A stretch of DNA of 64,000 nt from Paenibacillaceae bacterium (GTDB taxonomy: Bacteria; Bacillota; Bacilli; Paenibacillales; NBRC-103111): the NCBI GenBank assembly GCA_029256185.1, contig JAQSYI010000014.1, positions 176,805-240,804 of the forward strand, in the 5' to 3' direction. Numbering within the stretch: position 1 is the first letter of the stretch; every line of letters begins with the position of its first letter. The translations under genes were made by a program, and so were the position numbers. This document shows, piece after piece, positions 61,144 through 64,000 of this stretch. A model generated the notes under the pieces. That model did no database searches. It had not been told where the DNA came from and saw only the letters and a list, made by a program, of their open reading frames with translations.

Positions 61144-61605
61144 TTACTCCACAGACTTCCTCTTGTCAAGCGATCCCAGTACTGCCACGGCAATCACCAC
61201 AATCGGGATAATCAAGTTCCTGGGCTCTGTAAATACCTGCTTCAGCAAAGGCTGCGCCTTCCCCTGAAAAATATTATAAACCACACTGACCAGCAAAATC
61301 ACCAGATTGATCATAAGCATCACCGGAATCAGATACAAACCGGTCCTGAAGACGGGCCAACCCGAGGAACTGCCCGCAGCATGCAGCACCGCGGCGGTCA
61401 AAAGCACCACTCCTATAATCGCAAGCAATCCCAGCTTGAGCCATTCGGAACCGGGAAAGCCCGGGTTCTCCTCCCCCATATCCTGATACCTGTACCAAGA
61501 ATACCACAATACGGCTCCACCCAGTAAAATACTGATAAAAGGAAAGAAGCGTTGCAGCCATTGAGGCGCCTGTTCCTTGCTATTGTCCGTCGGATTGTTC
61601 TTCAC
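61144..61605 (-). CDS. small integral membrane protein
   Basis: This 153-residue protein has four predicted membrane helices: FFPFISILLGGAVLWYSWY, LGLLAIIGVVLLTAAVLHA, LYLIPVMLMINLVILLVSVV and LIIPIVVIAVAVLGSL. I do not recognise its family. The GTG at 61605 is preceded by GGAGGG; another GTG five codons upstream overlaps that site. It is encoded immediately before the TetR gene and controlled with it, so it may handle the compound that the regulator senses. Confidence 0.7.
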   Translation of the reverse strand: MKNNPTDNSKEQAPQWLQRFFPFISILLGGAVLWYSWYRYQDMGEENPGFPGSEWLKLGLLAIIGVVLLTAAVLHAAGSSSGWPVFRTGLYLIPVMLMINLVILLVSVVYNIFQGKAQPLLKQVFTEPRNLIIPIVVIAVAVLGSLDKRKSVE

Positions 61606-61646
61606 AGATAATCCCTCCACAATTTGATTGATCGTTTAATTTTTTA

Positions 61647-61664
61647 TTTGATCAATTAATCAAA
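61647..61664. promoter_or_regulatory. predicted TetR operator
   Basis: TTTGATCAATTAATCAAA is an 18-bp inverted repeat (TTTGAT and ATCAAA arms) 42 bp before the GTG at 61605. A related TTTGATTGATC half-site lies at 61623. Confidence 0.55.
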
Positions 61665-61829
61665 TTTTAACATCGAGACAGTCACTCGTCAACAGCAGAG
61701 GACACTTGCCGGCTGGTTTCAAAAATACACCTGAAGTAATAAGCTCTATACCGCCCTCATAAACTGTTACGAACCTGACTTTTCAGAGTACGGGACATGG
61801 CCTGATTGGAACAAAAGGAGGGAACCACC

Positions 61830-63266
61830 GTGCATCAAGATGAGATAGCTGCGCTGGAGCGGTCCATCGCCGAGATAACCGAAATCGCCACCGGCTTCGG
61901 ACTGGATTTTTACCCCATGCGCTATGAGATATGTCCGGCCGACATTATCTACACCTTCGGCGCTTACGGCATGCCAACCCGCTTCAGCCACTGGTCGTTC
62001 GGCAAGACCTTCCACAAGATGAAGACGCAGTACGATTTCGGATTGAGCAAAATCTACGAGCTGGTCATCAACTCCAATCCCTGCTACGCGTTCCTGCTTG
62101 ACGGGAACTCCCTGATCCAGAACAAGCTGATCGTAGCCCATGTGCTGGCTCACTGCGATTTCTTCAAGAATAACGCCCGCTTCAGCAAGACTAACCGGGA
62201 TATGGTGGAGAGCATGTCGGCCACTGCAGAACGGATCAGACAATACGAGATGAAGCATGGCGTGGAGAAGGTGGAGAGCTTCATCGATGCGGTTCTCGCT
62301 ATCCAGGAGCATGTGGACCCGGATCTGGTCCGTCCCTACCGGCCTAACCGGTATGATATGGATGGAGACGGCACCATCGATTCCGGCAACGAAACGTCCT
62401 CCCGGCCCTTGACCGGCTATGAGGACTTGTGGGTGCTGGAGAGTGCGGGTGCAGCCGGGCCTGATGACGGTCAATTGCCCAAGCGCTTCCCACCCAAGCC
62501 GGAAAAAGACCTTCTGTGGTTCATCCAGGAATACTCGCCTGTGCTGGAGCCGTGGCAACGGGATATCCTGACCATGCTCCGGGATGAGATGCTGTATTTC
62601 TGGCCGCAGATGGAGACGAAGATCATGAACGAAGGCTGGGCCTCCTATTGGCATCAGCGCATCCTGCGGGAGCTGGATCTGACAAGCGAGGAAACCATCG
62701 AATATGCCAAGCTGAACTCGGGGGTAGTTCAACCCTCCAGAAACAGCCTGAATCCCTATTACCTGGGCCTGAAAATATTCGAGGATATCGAGAAGCGCTG
62801 GGAAGAACCCACTGAAGAGGAGAAGAGCCGCTACGGCCGCCGGGCGGGGCAAGGCAGGGCCAAACTGTTCGAAGTGCGGGAAGTGGACTCGGATACCTCG
62901 TTCCTCCGCAACTATCTGACCAAGCAGCTGGTGGAGGATCTGGATCTGTATGTCTTCGAGAAGAAGGGCGCAGAGTGGAAAATAACCGATAAAACCTGGG
63001 AGAATATCCGTGACCAACTGGTCTACTCCCGGATCAACGGCGGCTTTCCGTATCTTCTTATTACCGACGGCAATCATACAGGCAACGGCGAGATGTATCT
63101 GAAGCATATGTATGAAGGCATTGAACTGGATCTCAAATATATTGAGCGCACCCTGCCCTATGTGCACCGGCTTTGGGGCAAAACCGTCCATCTGGAAACG
63201 GTTGTGGAAGACAAGAGCGTCTTGTTTACTTATGACGGGAAGAAGAATCAGAGGAAATTTCTGTAG
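61830..63266 (+). CDS. spoVR: SpoVR-family protein, sporulation cortex
   Basis: This 478-residue cytoplasmic protein is the SpoVR family member involved in spore cortex formation in Bacillus. Family blocks include [20 protein letters not shown] (about 22-41), [40 protein letters not shown] and [14 protein letters not shown]. The GTG at 61830 follows AAAGGAGGG at an ideal distance; a TTG at 61806 precedes that site and is rejected. The length is right for the family. It supports a spore-forming host. Confidence 0.93.
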   Translation: MHQDEIAALERSIAEITEIATGFGLDFYPMRYEICPADIIYTFGAYGMPTRFSHWSFGKTFHKMKTQYDFGLSKIYELVINSNPCYAFLLDGNSLIQNKLIVAHVLAHCDFFKNNARFSKTNRDMVESMSATAERIRQYEMKHGVEKVESFIDAVLAIQEHVDPDLVRPYRPNRYDMDGDGTIDSGNETSSRPLTGYEDLWVLESAGAAGPDDGQLPKRFPPKPEKDLLWFIQEYSPVLEPWQRDILTMLRDEMLYFWPQMETKIMNEGWASYWHQRILRELDLTSEETIEYAKLNSGVVQPSRNSLNPYYLGLKIFEDIEKRWEEPTEEEKSRYGRRAGQGRAKLFEVREVDSDTSFLRNYLTKQLVEDLDLYVFEKKGAEWKITDKTWENIRDQLVYSRINGGFPYLLITDGNHTGNGEMYLKHMYEGIELDLKYIERTLPYVHRLWGKTVHLETVVEDKSVLFTYDGKKNQRKFL

Positions 63267-63295
63267 GCTCTCCCGTACAAAATCCACGCCTAGTC

Positions 63296-63574
63296 CAGCC
63301 TCTATCATGAGGATGGGCTTTTGGCGCGCGGCGGAGCGTGGCTACTCGGCTATCTGCCCCACCCAACGACCGGATGAGCTGGGACACGCCAAGCTGAAAG
63401 AGACGGCCCTTCCTTTCCAAGGAAAAGCGAGCACGATTGGTTCGTTCTCCTTCTTCCATCGAGTAGATGACCAAGTGGGGTGCCATGCTTGCGCACGTGA
63501 AGATGCCCCAAGCCTTGTTCCTGCAGCGTGTCTTCCAGCTTTTCTCCGATTCCTTCCAGAATGAGGGGGTTCAT
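63296..63574 (-). pseudogene. decayed small gene accompanying the IS630-type transposase
   Basis: From the ATG at 63574, preceded by AGGAGGTGG, the frame reads MNPLILEGIGEKLEDTLQEQ and then HLHVRKHGTP. A one-base shift continues it as HLVIYSMEEGERTNRARFSL. The pieces fit one small protein of a type I recall next to IS630-like transposases. The far end is scrambled again (GRWVGQIAE in the third frame, then a stop). Confidence 0.5.
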
Positions 63575-63576
63575 CC

Positions 63577-64000
63577 TTACGCCACCTCCTGACCGGAGAC
63601 AGAGTAACCCTTAAAGCGCCAATGGAAGGGATGCTTGTCTTGCGTGTTCCATCGCGTGATGAAGCTCATCACTTTGCGCTTGAGGTCTGCTTTGGACACA
63701 AAACTGCCGTGTCTTAACACCCGCTTGCCCAGGATAGAAAAGAAGATTTCGATCTGGTTGACCCAACTGGCATGAATCGGCGTATAGTGGAACTCAAATT
63801 TATTGCCATGCCGGGCGTTGAACCTTAGCGCCACGTCGTCGGGAAGATCGGCGTGATACAGCCCGACAATGTCGTTCACCTTTTCCCGGAAGTGAGGGTC
63901 CTTGCTATGCAACCACAGGGTATGCTGATGGGGCTTGAGGGCGTGATCGTTCAAGATGCGCCAGACCGTGGAGCGGCTCATGGTCGCCCCTTCAACCGCC
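63577..64000 (-). pseudogene. IS630-type transposase, internally deleted, 5' end outside the window
   Basis: The N-terminal part (TMSRSTVWRILNDHALKPHQ) and the C-terminal DDE_3 part (FEFHYTPIHASWVNQIEIFF with the last catalytic E) are joined in frame at about GLYHADLPDDVALRFNARHG. The roughly 100-120 residues that normally lie between, including the first two catalytic aspartates, are missing. The protein cannot be active. The frame runs off the right edge. Confidence 0.8.

Overview
The window looks like chromosomal DNA of a GC-rich, spore-forming Gram-positive bacterium of the Paenibacillus type. The evidence is a SpoVR gene, strong AGGAGG-type ribosome binding sites, lipobox solute-binding proteins, an S-layer (SLH) anchored enzyme, membrane-bound AraC sensors beside LplABC-like sugar importers, and many intracellular glycoside hydrolases. 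This assignment is by gene content only.

Layout. 1-8045: a GH42-type beta-galactosidase cut by the window start, two cupin/AraC regulators, a CE7 acetyl esterase and a GHL6/GH42M-type hydrolase. 8292-9984: an array of short palindromes split by a complete IS4-family insertion sequence. 10248-16132: a divergon that reads as a D-apiose pathway: apiosidase-like hydrolase, amidohydrolase (candidate lactonase), Gfo/Idh/MocA dehydrogenase and ApnO-like oxidoisomerase on the minus strand; an OiaC-like TIM barrel and a GntR regulator on the plus strand, with a perfect 12-bp palindrome between them. 16267-22325: sugar ABC importer with membrane AraC sensor. 22709-28426: 1905-residue secreted beta-helix/FN3/SLH protein. 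28571-30078: ssuD and an FmdB zinc ribbon. 30239-39383: second importer/AraC sensor operon ending in a secreted clan-A hydrolase whose last FN3 domain is frameshifted off. 39656-42761: a small alpha/beta-barrel-like protein and a GH94 phosphorylase. 43380-45766: XhlA-like protein, polysaccharide deacetylase, AraC regulator.

45875-54622 is the most unusual part. It is a nine-gene minus-strand operon encoding an iron/cobalamin-type ABC importer (binding protein, permease, ATPase), a cysteine-rich HypB/UreG-like GTPase, a free-standing ABC ATPase, a protein starting with the MKIRTDFVTNSSS motif, a radical SAM protein, and two nitrogenase component-1-like subunits. No NifH-type reductase is present in the window. 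Its promoter is abutted by a perfect 14-4-14 AT-rich palindrome. I cannot match it to any nitrogenase-superfamily system with an assigned reaction (nitrogenase, DPOR/COR, CfbCD, methylthio-alkane reductase).

55097-64000: GH78 alpha-L-rhamnosidase, RbsD with a DUF4177-like partner, a second palindrome array, a YkgB-type lactonase, a TetR regulator with a membrane protein, SpoVR, and a decayed IS630-type element at the right edge.

Together the carbohydrate genes point to use of pectin side chains (rhamnose, galactose, apiose, acetyl groups). A second theme is a dispersed palindrome, AACGGAAATTTTTTCCGTT, in four intergenic arrays whose copies sit 51 or 71-72 bp apart.
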